Assembly (NCBI GenBank): GCA_964347475.1 | Contig: CAYFYY010000005.1 | Location: 1 to 64,000, forward strand | Length of the DNA: 64,000 nt | From: GCA-020356105 sp964347475 | GTDB taxonomy: Bacteria > Pseudomonadota > Alphaproteobacteria > UBA8366 > JADFVY01 | Reading direction: 5' to 3' | In this document: in pieces, positions 41,965 to 50,698 of the stretch | How the letters are laid out: every line of letters begins with the position of its first letter | How positions within the stretch are numbered: position 1 is the first letter of the stretch | Notes under the pieces: model-generated | What the model was told of the DNA's origin: nothing | The model's database searches: none | Seen by the model: the letters and a program-made list of their open reading frames with translations, nothing else | Position numbers and translations under genes: made by a program

Positions 41965-42633
41965 GTGAATGACAGTGCGGCACGCAAAATGATCGTCCGT
42001 TCGCGACTGGCCGTCGGCAGGGGCATCCGCAGGCTCGTTCTCGCGGCAATCGTCGTTCTGCTCAGCGGCGAATCCTTGCCGGCGTCTGAGACGAAGTCCG
42101 ACTGGCCCTGCATTCAGCGGCTTGTCCCGCTTGTGTCCGCCGGCATGGTATGGGCCGGGCCAGCGCTGGACGACGTACCGGACTGGCGGTCCGATCCCGA
42201 TATTGCGACGCTCGCCGGCGAGTTGAGCAATCGCGCACTGCCGCTGGAAGAGGCGGAGGCCCGCATCGAAGGTTTCGCCGATGCGCAGGGCGCCGACAAG
42301 GACCGCCGCCTGACGATGCTGTTCGCCGGGATCCTCGATACCATCAACGGCGAAAGATCCTCGGTCATCGACGGGATCAAGCGCTATGCGCGGCGGCAAC
42401 AGGCGCTGGCGGCACGGATCGAGTCGACGCTGGCGGAACTCGACGCCCTGCCCCGCGACGGCGGGTCGCCCGAACAGGAGGCGCGGCGCCTCGAGCTCAG
42501 CGAGCGCAATCTTTGGGACAGCCGGATCTACGAGGAGCGCGAGCGATCGCTCGCCTATCTCTGCGAAACGCCGGTCCTGCTCGAGCAACGGGTTTTCGTC
42601 CTGGGCCGTACCGTTCAGAACGTCCTCGACTGA
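41965..42633 (+). CDS. Exported hypothetical protein of the xox cluster
   Basis: A 222-residue protein with a signal-like N-terminus (RRLVLAAIVVLLSGESLPASE) and a mostly helical body that begins DWPCIQRLVPLVSAGMVWAGP; residues are acidic and rich in charged pairs. No known enzyme motif is seen. GTG at 41965 is used because GGGAGTCAGGT precedes it; ATG at 41989 is possible. It follows the propeller gene after 78 bp and so probably serves the alcohol oxidation system. Confidence 0.6.
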   Translation: MNDSAARKMIVRSRLAVGRGIRRLVLAAIVVLLSGESLPASETKSDWPCIQRLVPLVSAGMVWAGPALDDVPDWRSDPDIATLAGELSNRALPLEEAEARIEGFADAQGADKDRRLTMLFAGILDTINGERSSVIDGIKRYARRQQALAARIESTLAELDALPRDGGSPEQEARRLELSERNLWDSRIYEERERSLAYLCETPVLLEQRVFVLGRTVQNVLD

Positions 42634-42654
42634 CCGGCGAGGCTGCGGCTTGCG

Positions 42655-43227
42655 TCATTCGGCCGTTGCGGGCATCGGGACGCTTTCCTCCAGCGGCAAT
42701 CCCGCATCGGCCCAGCCGTCGGTCCCGTCCGGGTACCAGTGGACGTTGGCGTAACCCCAGGATACCGCACGTTTGGCGGCGTTCCAGGACATCCAGCAGT
42801 CGGAAAGGCAATAGAACACCAGCGGTCGCCGCGCATCGCCGCCGGTCACGCGCAAAAGGGTGCGGCGCAGGTAGTCCTCTTCCTCGACCGGAAGGATGCC
42901 GTACCCGGTGTTCGGCAGCCAGACGCTGCCGGGAATATTGCGGCGCGTCGCCGGCAGCCAGATCGCCTCCGGCCGCAGATTGGGCGGCTTGCGCGGCGCC
43001 GGCAGAACATCGATGAGGATGACGTCGTCGCCGCGTTCCAGCATGCGCCGGAGCGCTTGGGTGGTGACGACGGTCGCGCCCTCAAGCGTTGCCGGCACCG
43101 GCGCACGGAAGTCGTCCAGCCGGTAGCCGTCCGGTTCCGGGACCGGCGCGGGTTGGTCCGCGACGCCGGAAGCGGCCGGCCAAAGGACGCCGGCCAGCAG
43201 CAGCGCAACGCGCAGATATCGTCCCAT
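42655..43227 (-). CDS. PQQ-dependent catabolism-associated CXXCW-motif protein
   Basis: A 190-residue exported rhodanese-like protein. It has a signal peptide (YLRVALLLAGVLWPAASGVADQ), the region VVTTQALRRMLERGDDVILIDVLP and the diagnostic CLSDCW at residues 140-145, which replaces the rhodanese active-site loop and gives the family its name. It may move sulfur or electrons in the quinoprotein relay; mechanism unknown. It lies on the minus strand in the same direction as xoxF/G/J, 87 bp downstream of xoxJ. Confidence 0.85.
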   Translation of the reverse strand: MGRYLRVALLLAGVLWPAASGVADQPAPVPEPDGYRLDDFRAPVPATLEGATVVTTQALRRMLERGDDVILIDVLPAPRKPPNLRPEAIWLPATRRNIPGSVWLPNTGYGILPVEEEDYLRRTLLRVTGGDARRPLVFYCLSDCWMSWNAAKRAVSWGYANVHWYPDGTDGWADAGLPLEESVPMPATAE

Positions 43228-43314
43228 GCGGGCCTCCTTCGCGCGCGCCCGTGTCGCCGCCGCCGGCCCCCATCGTGTACGATTGGAGACACCCTATGAG
43301 GCGCCGGCAGATCC

Positions 43315-44139
43315 CTAGTTCGCAGGGTTCATCAGGTTGCCCTGGCTGTCCAGCAGGGGCACGCCGTACTCGGTCAGGATCTCGTTGATCCGGCCCTGGT
43401 TGTTGCGGATCAGGTCGTTCAGCTGGTGCTTCCACTCGGGCTCGTTGTAGCGCAGCCCCATGTGGATCCGGAAATCGATCCGCACCCCCGTCTCGACCTT
43501 GGGATCGAGCGGCACCATGATCAACTTTGGATTGTGTTTCTTGGCATGATATCCCGCGATGGGCCCCCACAGGATGCCGACGTCGAGCTCACCCGCGGCG
43601 ATGTCGTCGGCCATCTTCGAGGTCGCCGATTCGAAACGGGTGTCGACCATCAGCTGGTACGGCCGCATCTGCTCGAACAGCCCGTATTTGGCGATCAGCG
43701 AGGCGCCCGGCGTGCCGGCCACCACCCCGATCCGCAGCGACTTCATGACCGGGTCGCCGAGCGAGCTGGCCCGGATTCCGGAGTCCTTCGCGAAGACCAG
43801 CGCATAGGTGGACCGGTAGTAGGGATTGGAGTTCTGCAGCAGCTCGCTCGCCGTCGGCGCCGCCAGCACGAGATCGCACTTGCGCAGCCGCAACGTATTG
43901 CGGATGAAGCCGACGGTATTCGGATACCAGGTGTAGCGGACCGGCACGCCCAGCTCGGCCGCGAACAGTTCGGCGATCTTGTTCTCGAACCCGTCCCCGG
44001 CCTCGTTCGAGAAGGGCAGGTTGTTCGGGTCCGAGCAGACGCGCAGGGCCGCCCGGTCGACGGCTTCGGATGTCTGGGCCAAGCCGGCGGACGGCAGGGC
44101 CACCAACAGCACCGCGCAGGCAATGAGAGAGACCCGCAT
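43315..44139 (-). CDS. xoxJ: XoxJ/MoxJ-like periplasmic binding protein
   Basis: A 274-residue periplasmic protein of the quinoprotein dehydrogenase-associated type II binding-protein family. It has a signal peptide (RVSLIACAVLLVALPSAGLAQ), then LRVCSDPNNLPFSNEAGDGFENKIAELFAAELG and the CDLVLAAPT stretch. XoxJ is thought to help load or activate XoxF. I use the ATG at 44139 (GGAGCTCCGCG upstream); the longer frame overlaps xoxG. It is the third gene of the xoxFGJ run. Confidence 0.88.
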   Translation of the reverse strand: MRVSLIACAVLLVALPSAGLAQTSEAVDRAALRVCSDPNNLPFSNEAGDGFENKIAELFAAELGVPVRYTWYPNTVGFIRNTLRLRKCDLVLAAPTASELLQNSNPYYRSTYALVFAKDSGIRASSLGDPVMKSLRIGVVAGTPGASLIAKYGLFEQMRPYQLMVDTRFESATSKMADDIAAGELDVGILWGPIAGYHAKKHNPKLIMVPLDPKVETGVRIDFRIHMGLRYNEPEWKHQLNDLIRNNQGRINEILTEYGVPLLDSQGNLMNPAN

Positions 44140-44296
44140 CGCGGAGCTCCGGTGGTGCGTCCGATGTCCGACGCCAACACATCTCATGATGACATTCATC
44201 TCACCCGGGATCCTCCCGCCTGCCAGCGCCATCGGCCGCCGACTTCCTGGATTTCGCCCGGCACCTGCGGAAGGGCGCAGGCACGGTGCCGGCCGC

Positions 44297-44776
44297 TCAG
44301 CTTCCCATGCAGGCGTCGTCGCGCTCGGCCGCTTCCTGCGGTTTCGGCTCCTTGTCCGGACGCCCGCGCCCGATCGCACCGTCAGCGCGCGCCTTCAGAT
44401 ACGCGTAGATGTCGTCGACGAAGCACATGACGTTCTTGTCGATGCCAAAGGCCGGCATCACCCGCTGTCCGGTCGCACCGGTCTGCTGCTTGCCGTTGAC
44501 GACGATCTCCAGGTACTGGTCGTAGGGCATGGTCTTGAGCGACTCCGCCAGCGCCGGCGCAAACGTGCTGCCCATCCCGTCCGGACCATGGCAGACATGA
44601 CATGCGGAATGATACCGGCGATAGCCGCTGAACGTGTACCAATCGACCACTCCATTCGTGACCGTGTAGGGTTTTTCTTCCTGCGCGGAAGCCACAGTCC
44701 CGGCTGTCAGGTGCATGGCGGCCGCCAGGACAAGGCCGACACAGATTCCGCTCCACTGCAGCGCGGGTCGCATCAT
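44297..44776 (-). CDS. xoxG: XoxG cytochrome c, electron acceptor of XoxF
   Basis: A 159-residue exported monoheme cytochrome c: signal peptide (WSGICVGLVLAAAMHLTAGTVASAQ), heme site CHVCH (59-63), and axial Met in QRVMPAFG. It is placed between xoxF and xoxJ, the usual position for the cytochrome that accepts electrons from XoxF. I use ATG 44776, with GGAG about 10 nt upstream; other starts at 44791 and 44836 are possible. A stem-loop lies between xoxF and this gene. Confidence 0.88.
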   Translation of the reverse strand: MMRPALQWSGICVGLVLAAAMHLTAGTVASAQEEKPYTVTNGVVDWYTFSGYRRYHSACHVCHGPDGMGSTFAPALAESLKTMPYDQYLEIVVNGKQQTGATGQRVMPAFGIDKNVMCFVDDIYAYLKARADGAIGRGRPDKEPKPQEAAERDDACMGS

Positions 44777-44915
44777 CAATCGGGGCTCCATTGATCGTGA
44801 AGGTTTGCAGGTTTGCCGGTGAGGCGTTTGTTGCACAGCGCCGCCGGGGCTCCTCAGAGCACGGCCGCGCGGGTCTCGTCGCAGCCGTTGCCTTCCCGCC
44901 GTGCCAAGAGCAGAT

Positions 44916-44950
44916 GCCCGGCACCATGAAACACGATCAGGGTGCCGGGC
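44916..44950. repeat. 10-bp inverted repeat between xoxF and xoxG
   Basis: Perfect arms GCCCGGCACC (44916-44925) and GGTGCCGGGC (44941-44950) flank a 15-nt loop. On the minus strand no U-tract follows, so it is less a terminator than a transcript stem-loop which could protect the xoxF message from 3' decay and set xoxF well above xoxG in amount. Confidence 0.5.
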
Positions 44951-44979
44951 TGTATGCGTTTATCTCGTCGAAAAGACGA

Positions 44980-46722
44980 TCAGTTCGGCAACGTGAACAC
45001 GGTCAGGACGCCACCGAGCTGCGTGTAGTTGCTGAGGCTCTTGTATGCACCGACAGCACCCAGACCCGCGGTGTCCACACCGGTGCCCGTATCACGGCCA
45101 GGATGGACCGCGCCGTGCCAGCCAGCGGCCACATCTTCCCTGATCAGGCCAGCCGCCAGTCCGATTCCGGCCCAGCCGCCGATGCCCGAGAGCACGCCGA
45201 TATACTGTTTGCCGCCGTGCTGCCGGGGTTTGATGTTGCCGATGATGCCGGACGGGGTCTTGAACTTGAACAGCTCCTTGCCCGACTTGGCATCGACCGC
45301 CTTCAGGTAACCCTCGAGGGTACCGTAGAAGACGACGTCGCCGGCCGTCGCCAGGGCGCCGCTCCACACCGAGAACGGCTCCTTGTTGGACCACACGATC
45401 TTGCCCTGGCCGGCGTCCCAGGCAATGAAATTGCCGAGATGGCTCTCGCCTGGCGGCGGATACATGCTCAGCGTCGCGCCGACATAGGGCTGGCCCGCCG
45501 TGTACGACACGCGGAACGGCTCATAGTCCATGCAGACGTGGTTGGTCGGGACGTAGAACAGCCCGGTGCGCGGCGAGAAGGCCGCCGGCTGCTGGGTCGC
45601 CCAGTTGACCACCGGGTCGAATTTCTCGGCCACCAGCAGCTCACCCGTCACGCGGTCCAACGTGTAGCCGAAACCGTTGCGGTCGAAGTGGACGAGCGCC
45701 TTGCGGGTCTGACCCCCTACCGGAATGTCGGCCAGGATCATCTCGTTGACGCCGTCGTAGTCCCATTCGTCGTGGGGCGTCATCTGATAGACCCACTTGG
45801 CCACGCCGGTGTCGGCGTCGCGCGCGAAGATGGTCATCGACCAGCGATTGTCGCCGGGACGCTGCACCGGGTTCCACGTGCTCGGATTGCCCGATCCGTA
45901 ATAGACCAGGTTCGTTTCAGGGTCATACGAGTACCAGCCCCAGGTCGTGCCGCCGCCGATCTTCCACTGGTCGCCCTCCCAGGTGTTGGTGCCGGAATCC
46001 TTGCCGACGGGCTTGCCGAGATGGGTCGTCTTTGCCGGATCGATCAGGGTGTCGGAATCCGGCCCCATCGAGTAACCGCGCCAGACCCGTTTGCCGGTCT
46101 TGACGTCGTAAGCGGTGAGGTGCCCACGCACGCCGAACTCGCCGCCCGAAATGCCGACCAGCACTTTGTCCTTGACGACCATCGGCGCGCTGGTGCCGGT
46201 TGCACCCTTCTTCGGGTCGTCGTTCGAGGCGGACCAGACGGGCTTGCCGCTCTTGGCGTCGAGGGCGACGAGGGTCGCATCCGCCTGATACAGGAAGATC
46301 TTGCCGTCGCCATACGCGACCCCGCGATTGACGGTATCGCAGCACATCACCGGGATGACGTCCGGATCCTGCTTCGGCTCATACCGCCAGATGATCCTGC
46401 CTTGATCCTTCAGGTCCAGCGCGAACACCACGTTCGGGAACGGCGTATGGATATACATCACGTCGCCGATCACCAGGGGGCCGCCCTCGTGGCCCCGCAG
46501 GACACCGGTCGAGAACGTCCAGGCGACCTGCAAGTTTTTCGCGTTGTTGGCATTGATCTGATTCAGCGCGCTGTAACGCGTGTTGGCATAGTCGCCGGTC
46601 GGCATCGCCCAGTTGGCGGCGTCCTTCGACAACTTGATCAACTCGCTGTTTGCCATGGCTGCGCCCGGAACCATGGCTGCTACCACGAGTGTCGATAGCA
46701 TCCTGCGAATTTTCGAGTCCAT
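44980..46722 (-). CDS. xoxF: XoxF-type lanthanide-dependent PQQ methanol/alcohol dehydrogenase
   Basis: A 580-residue periplasmic quinoprotein that oxidises methanol or other small alcohols. Signal peptide ends near residue 24. The vicinal disulfide Cys127-Cys128, metal ligands Glu195 (ISGGEFG) and Asn279 (SGNPS), catalytic Asp321 and, two residues on, Asp323 (EWDYDGVNE) are all present; that second Asp marks lanthanide enzymes, where calcium MxaF has Ala. Tryptophan-docking repeats and the ending AVGAYKSLSNYTQLGGVLTVF match the XoxF5 type. GGGAGG lies before the ATG. No mxaF is in the window. Confidence 0.95.
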   Translation of the reverse strand: MDSKIRRMLSTLVVAAMVPGAAMANSELIKLSKDAANWAMPTGDYANTRYSALNQINANNAKNLQVAWTFSTGVLRGHEGGPLVIGDVMYIHTPFPNVVFALDLKDQGRIIWRYEPKQDPDVIPVMCCDTVNRGVAYGDGKIFLYQADATLVALDAKSGKPVWSASNDDPKKGATGTSAPMVVKDKVLVGISGGEFGVRGHLTAYDVKTGKRVWRGYSMGPDSDTLIDPAKTTHLGKPVGKDSGTNTWEGDQWKIGGGTTWGWYSYDPETNLVYYGSGNPSTWNPVQRPGDNRWSMTIFARDADTGVAKWVYQMTPHDEWDYDGVNEMILADIPVGGQTRKALVHFDRNGFGYTLDRVTGELLVAEKFDPVVNWATQQPAAFSPRTGLFYVPTNHVCMDYEPFRVSYTAGQPYVGATLSMYPPPGESHLGNFIAWDAGQGKIVWSNKEPFSVWSGALATAGDVVFYGTLEGYLKAVDAKSGKELFKFKTPSGIIGNIKPRQHGGKQYIGVLSGIGGWAGIGLAAGLIREDVAAGWHGAVHPGRDTGTGVDTAGLGAVGAYKSLSNYTQLGGVLTVFTLPN

Positions 46723-47521
46723 GAGTTATACCTCCCAGCATGGAAGCTTCTTGGCCGAGACCTTCCGGAACATGAAGCAGGACTGCGTTTGCTTCCTTCC
46801 GGCCGCCCGGTCTATGTGTCCAGCTAATTGACCCAACCCAACTGCCGTCTTCTCATTATCAACGCCCGATTGCGAAGTACGGATACGCATGGAGGCGCTT
46901 GACGGACGACAGCGATCTGTTGTGTTTCGTTGCCGGTTCATTTCTGACATGACGCAGTCGTAATCATGTCGACGCCGGCGGCTCGCGAAACGTCACGAAA
47001 TTTACTAAAGCGCATATCCTGAAACCGCGCAAGGGCAAATGAATGAATGACCTCAGCCCACTGTGCATTACTGCAATTGCGTCTATGCCTTTGGGATAAG
47101 TGCTTTGGGTCGCCCAGCAAAGTTCGCCTTTAAGGAAATACATCGATTAGGCTGTATTTTTAGCGTCGGCGCCACTGCGCTCGCCCCTGAGATTGAAATC
47201 CTGGGCCGGAATTCCGCGGCAAGCCGGTTGATCCGGCTTTGTGGCTCACGTCTGGAAACCGTGCTACAGTTCGCTGCCCGGCGGTCCTCCGTCTACCGTT
47301 GCCACGCTGTCCTCGCCGGCACCATCGATCGGATAACCGCTGGAACTGGAGCGTTCGCATGGGTGTCGGCACGGTTGCGTGTGGCGCGCATGCATGCGGA
47401 CCGATACCGGAAAGGCAATATAATATTGGGCTGGATCGCGCATATCTGTTACGGAGCCCAGCGGACCCGCAGAACCGCCTGCGGATTTGCCGCTCTGGCC
47501 CGCACAATCCGACCGACGGCG
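46723..47521. other. Divergent upstream region of xoxF and the pentapeptide-repeat gene
   Basis: About 800 bp. It must contain the xoxF promoter, but I could pick no convincing -35/-10 pair or operator by eye. From 47063 the plus strand is open in frame with the pentapeptide gene; residues there are Cys/Arg-rich and unlike a protein, so I treat them as untranslated. The part near 46840-47100 is somewhat AT-richer than its surroundings. Confidence 0.4.
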
Positions 47522-48253
47522 ATGGTCGCCACGTTGTTGCTCATCGGGGCCGCCGCCTGGCCCGCTGCGGCGGCGGAGATGACGAGGGAAGACGTGTTGG
47601 CGGTCCTGCGCGCCGCGGCCGGGGAGCCGGCAGACCTGTCGGAGCGGGATCTTTCGGGTTTGAACCTATCCGGGATGGACCTGCGACGGGTGAACCTTCG
47701 TGGCGCCAATCTGAAGGGCGCCGATCTTTCAGCGGCGGACCTTTCGGATAGTAATCTGGATACGGCGATCTTGCGGGGCGCAGACTTGCAAGACGCGAAG
47801 CTACGAAACGTCAGCGCATTTGCCACGGTATTCGCGCAGGCTGATCTGCGCGGTAGCGACCTCTCTGGCGCCCTGTTGGTCTGCAATCTCGAATACGCCA
47901 AACTGGACGGTGCAAATCTGACCGCTGCGCGAATGGGCGCGGACATGCGCAACCAGCCCATGGGGCTAATGCGGGTATCTCTGCGAAAGGCCTCGCTGAT
48001 AGGTGCGAACCTGGATGGCGCCGATTTGTCTCGCGGCATGCTGGAATTCGCGGATTTCTCGGGCGCAAGCCTGCGGCGGGCCAATCTCCTGCGCAGCGAC
48101 GCCGGCGGCGCGAATTTTTCGGCGGCGGATCTGACCGACGCGAACTTCACCCAGACCGATATCCAAAGCGCCAAATTCCCTGGCATCAGGGGACGCGAGA
48201 CCATCATAGGCCTCGACACCGCGTTGAATCGTGGGGCTGCGATCTTCGACTAG
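47522..48253 (+). CDS. Exported pentapeptide-repeat protein of the alcohol oxidation cluster
   Basis: A 243-residue protein: short signal-like segment (MVATLLLIGAAAWPAAAAE), then a helical start and a long run of A(D/N)LxX repeats (DLSGLNLSGMDLRRVNLRGA, ADLSAADLSDSNL, ANLTAARMGADM and so on), forming a quadrilateral beta-helix. A similar pentapeptide protein sits beside the PQQ dehydrogenase genes in Pseudomonas. The start is uncertain: ATG 47522 lacks a good ribosome site, and ATG 47390 would add 44 residues with a basic stretch. Role unknown; probably structural or a binding partner. Confidence 0.75.
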   Translation: MVATLLLIGAAAWPAAAAEMTREDVLAVLRAAAGEPADLSERDLSGLNLSGMDLRRVNLRGANLKGADLSAADLSDSNLDTAILRGADLQDAKLRNVSAFATVFAQADLRGSDLSGALLVCNLEYAKLDGANLTAARMGADMRNQPMGLMRVSLRKASLIGANLDGADLSRGMLEFADFSGASLRRANLLRSDAGGANFSAADLTDANFTQTDIQSAKFPGIRGRETIIGLDTALNRGAAIFD

Positions 48254-48334
48254 CGCATGACCCGATATGTTCGCTTCCGCCCGCTCCCCCTTCCGGTGCA
48301 AAGACCACGTGAATCGCCAGCCGAGTAGGATGAG

Positions 48335-49288
48335 ATGACGCTGCGGTCGTTCACGCTGCTGGGCTGGGTCATGGGGATCACGCTATGGATTGCGGCAGAT
48401 GGGATGGCCGCGTCGGCAGGCGCGACCAGCGCCGTTCCGATCCCGGTAAGAACCATAGCACCCGGGGTCTATGTTTATGTTGGTCACCATGAGGAGGCGA
48501 CGCCGCATAATCTTGGGGCAATCGGAAATATGGGGTTTATCGTCGGTGGCGAGTCGGTCGCGGTTGTCGACACCGGCGGCAGCGCGCGCGCCGGCGCGCG
48601 CTTGCGGGAGGCCGTTCGCGCGGTGACGCAGCTCCCGATTCGTTTTGTTATCAATACGCATGTTCATCCGGACCATGTGATGGGCAACGCTGCTTTTGCC
48701 GGGGATGAGCCGGAATTCATCGGCCACAGGAACCTGCAACGGGCTTTGGTCGCACGCGGCGAGTATTACCTTGAACGCCTGCGCGAGTCCCTGGGTGCGG
48801 CGGCGGCGGGTACGCGCATCATACCGCCGACACGAATCGTCGATACCGAAGTAACGATCGATCTCGGTGGTCGCGAATTAAATCTCGTCGCCCACCCCGC
48901 CGCACACACTGACAATGACCTGACGGTCTTTGACGCGGCGACCGGAACACTCTGGACCGGCGACCTGCTGTTCGTCGAGCGTATTCCCGTCGTCGATGGG
49001 AGCCTCAAAGGATGGCTCGAGGGAACCGCGAGGTTGCGGGCCGCCGGTGCCGCGCATGTCGTGCCCGGCCACGGCCACCCGCCACCGGATGCCCTGGCCG
49101 CATTCGACGCCCAAGACGGCTACCTGCGGAAGCTGCTCACGGAAATCCGGATAATCATTGCCCGGGGGGAACCGATCGAGCATGCTGTCGCAAGCGTCGG
49201 CCGCTCAGAGGCGGAAAAATGGGCCCTGTTTGAGGACTATAACGCTCGCAATGTGGTTACCGCCTTCACCGAATTAGAATGGGAATAA
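48335..49288 (+). CDS. Quinoprotein relay zinc metallo-hydrolase (beta-lactamase fold, SoxH-related)
   Basis: A 317-residue exported metallo-beta-lactamase-fold protein. Signal peptide (LLGWVMGITLWIAADGMAAS), the zinc motif His109-x-His111-x-Asp113-His114 (THVHPDHV), then AHTDNDLTVFD and VPGHGHPP for the other ligands. It belongs to the relay hydrolases that appear with PQQ dehydrogenases and SoxYZ-like carriers; it may release a thiol-bound group from the carrier next door. Substrate unknown. Confidence 0.82.
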   Translation: MTLRSFTLLGWVMGITLWIAADGMAASAGATSAVPIPVRTIAPGVYVYVGHHEEATPHNLGAIGNMGFIVGGESVAVVDTGGSARAGARLREAVRAVTQLPIRFVINTHVHPDHVMGNAAFAGDEPEFIGHRNLQRALVARGEYYLERLRESLGAAAAGTRIIPPTRIVDTEVTIDLGGRELNLVAHPAAHTDNDLTVFDAATGTLWTGDLLFVERIPVVDGSLKGWLEGTARLRAAGAAHVVPGHGHPPPDALAAFDAQDGYLRKLLTEIRIIIARGEPIEHAVASVGRSEAEKWALFEDYNARNVVTAFTELEWE

Positions 49289-49387
49289 CGTCGGATTGAC
49301 GGAATTCGCCGCGCAGCCGATAATTTGCGCTCCGTGGAGCGAGGTGACGAGTTCCGGCCCATTCCAGCGATCGCAAGGAGAATGATC

Positions 49388-50209
49388 ATGGAAGTCCGTG
49401 CATCCCATCTGATGATGCCAGTGCTGTTCCTGCTGGGCGTATCATTTTCCGATTCCGCCCTGGCTGAGAGTACGACCGATGGACAGAGGCCCGGGCTCAA
49501 GGAGATCCTCTTCGGCGATCGTGAGATCTTAGACGGCGCCGGAGTCCTCGAACTTGAGGCACCGAAACGGGCCCAGGACGCGGCTATCGTGCCGGTGACG
49601 GTCCGGGCCCTGATTCCGCAGGCACCGGAACGTTACATCAAGACGATCACGTTGATTGTCGACAGGAATCCCGTGCCGGTGGCGGGGGTCTTCAATATGA
49701 GTCCGGACAACGGGCTGGCAACGATTTCCACGCGGATCCGCGTTGATGCATACACCGACGTGCGCGCTGTCGCCGAAACCAGCGACGGCACGCTCTATCA
49801 CGCCAGTCGGTTCGTGAAGGCGGCCGGGGGTTGTTCCGCTCCGGCGATGAAGGACCAGGATACGGCGCTGGCGCGGATGGGACAGCTCAAGCTGCGCCTC
49901 GAAGAGAGGCCCATTGCGGGGGCGCCTGTAAAGGCGCAAATACTCGTCAGCCATCCGAATTATTCCGGCCTGCAAATGGACCAGCTTACCCGGCATTACA
50001 TCCCGGCGCATTATGTGCAATCGATCAAGGTGATGTATGACGGACGGCCGATTCTGGCTGTAGAAGGGGATATCTCACTGAGCGAGAACCCGAGCGTTCA
50101 CTTCTACTTCGTGCCGCAAAGCGCCGGCGACATCACTGCGGAAGTGATCGATACGGAGGGCAATGTGTTCACCGGCGCATGGCCGGTGACGCCGCAGTCG
50201 GACACCTGA
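49388..50209 (+). CDS. Quinoprotein dehydrogenase-associated SoxYZ-like carrier
   Basis: A 273-residue exported fusion of SoxY-like and SoxZ-like domains. The signal peptide is HLMMPVLFLLGVSFSDSALA. The first domain ends with FVKAAGGCSAP, where the Cys corresponds to the SoxY swinging-arm cysteine; the second (after residue 150) has HPNYSGLQMDQLTRHYIPAHYV, a SoxZ-type immunoglobulin-like fold. AAGGAG is 7-8 nt before the ATG at 49388. Together with the hydrolase 99 bp upstream it likely forms a thiol-carrier step tied to alcohol oxidation. The bound group is not known. Confidence 0.82.
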   Translation: MEVRASHLMMPVLFLLGVSFSDSALAESTTDGQRPGLKEILFGDREILDGAGVLELEAPKRAQDAAIVPVTVRALIPQAPERYIKTITLIVDRNPVPVAGVFNMSPDNGLATISTRIRVDAYTDVRAVAETSDGTLYHASRFVKAAGGCSAPAMKDQDTALARMGQLKLRLEERPIAGAPVKAQILVSHPNYSGLQMDQLTRHYIPAHYVQSIKVMYDGRPILAVEGDISLSENPSVHFYFVPQSAGDITAEVIDTEGNVFTGAWPVTPQSDT

Positions 50210-50286
50210 CCGGCGAGCGAGTGGGCGGTCGCACCGTTTCTCCCTCAGGCGACCCCATTTCACCCCCCACGGCATGATGTCCGGTG

Positions 50287-50682
50287 TCAGAAGCACCTCA
50301 GCTCGGCTTCGGCCTGGGAGCGGCGCAGCAGGTCGACGACGTCCTGCGTCCACGGCGTGTCCCTCATGGCCGCGGTCTTCTCGCCCGGCAGCGCCCGCAT
50401 GCGGATGATCGTCTCCGCCTGGACGTACTGGTCGTAGCGCATCATCTCGGCGATCGCATCGATGCTGCACGAGCACCTGTGCAGCATCTCCTGCGTCTGG
50501 CCATTGCTCGCCATGCAGGCGAACACGTAGTCGGCCCGTGCCGCCGTCGGGAAATCGTTTTCCGACCCGGCGCCGGCGGTGCGCGTGCCGGCCAGCAGAG
50601 TCAGGGCCATGGTGGCCAACAGCGCCGCACCGCGAAATCGCCGTCTCAGTGCCAGCCTTCTTCTATTTCGAGTTCCGACCAT
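50287..50682 (-). CDS. Small exported hypothetical protein
   Basis: A 131-residue protein: very basic N-terminus (RNRRRLALRRRFR), hydrophobic AALLATMALTLLAG, then an acidic helical body with three clustered cysteines (MLHRCSCSIDAIAEMM and a C-terminal CF). The CSC arrangement and its place in the xox island suggest a redox or metal-handling role, but no family is recognised. The ATG at 50682 is used to give a normal signal peptide. It follows the 236-residue exported gene on the same strand. Confidence 0.6.
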   Translation of the reverse strand: MVGTRNRRRLALRRRFRGAALLATMALTLLAGTRTAGAGSENDFPTAARADYVFACMASNGQTQEMLHRCSCSIDAIAEMMRYDQYVQAETIIRMRALPGEKTAAMRDTPWTQDVVDLLRRSQAEAELRCF

Positions 50683-50698
50683 TGCCGTATGTTCTCGG

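Noticed and set aside
44791..46698. A 635-codon plus-strand frame opposite xoxF
   Set aside because: Shadow of xoxF; the minus strand has all catalytic residues.
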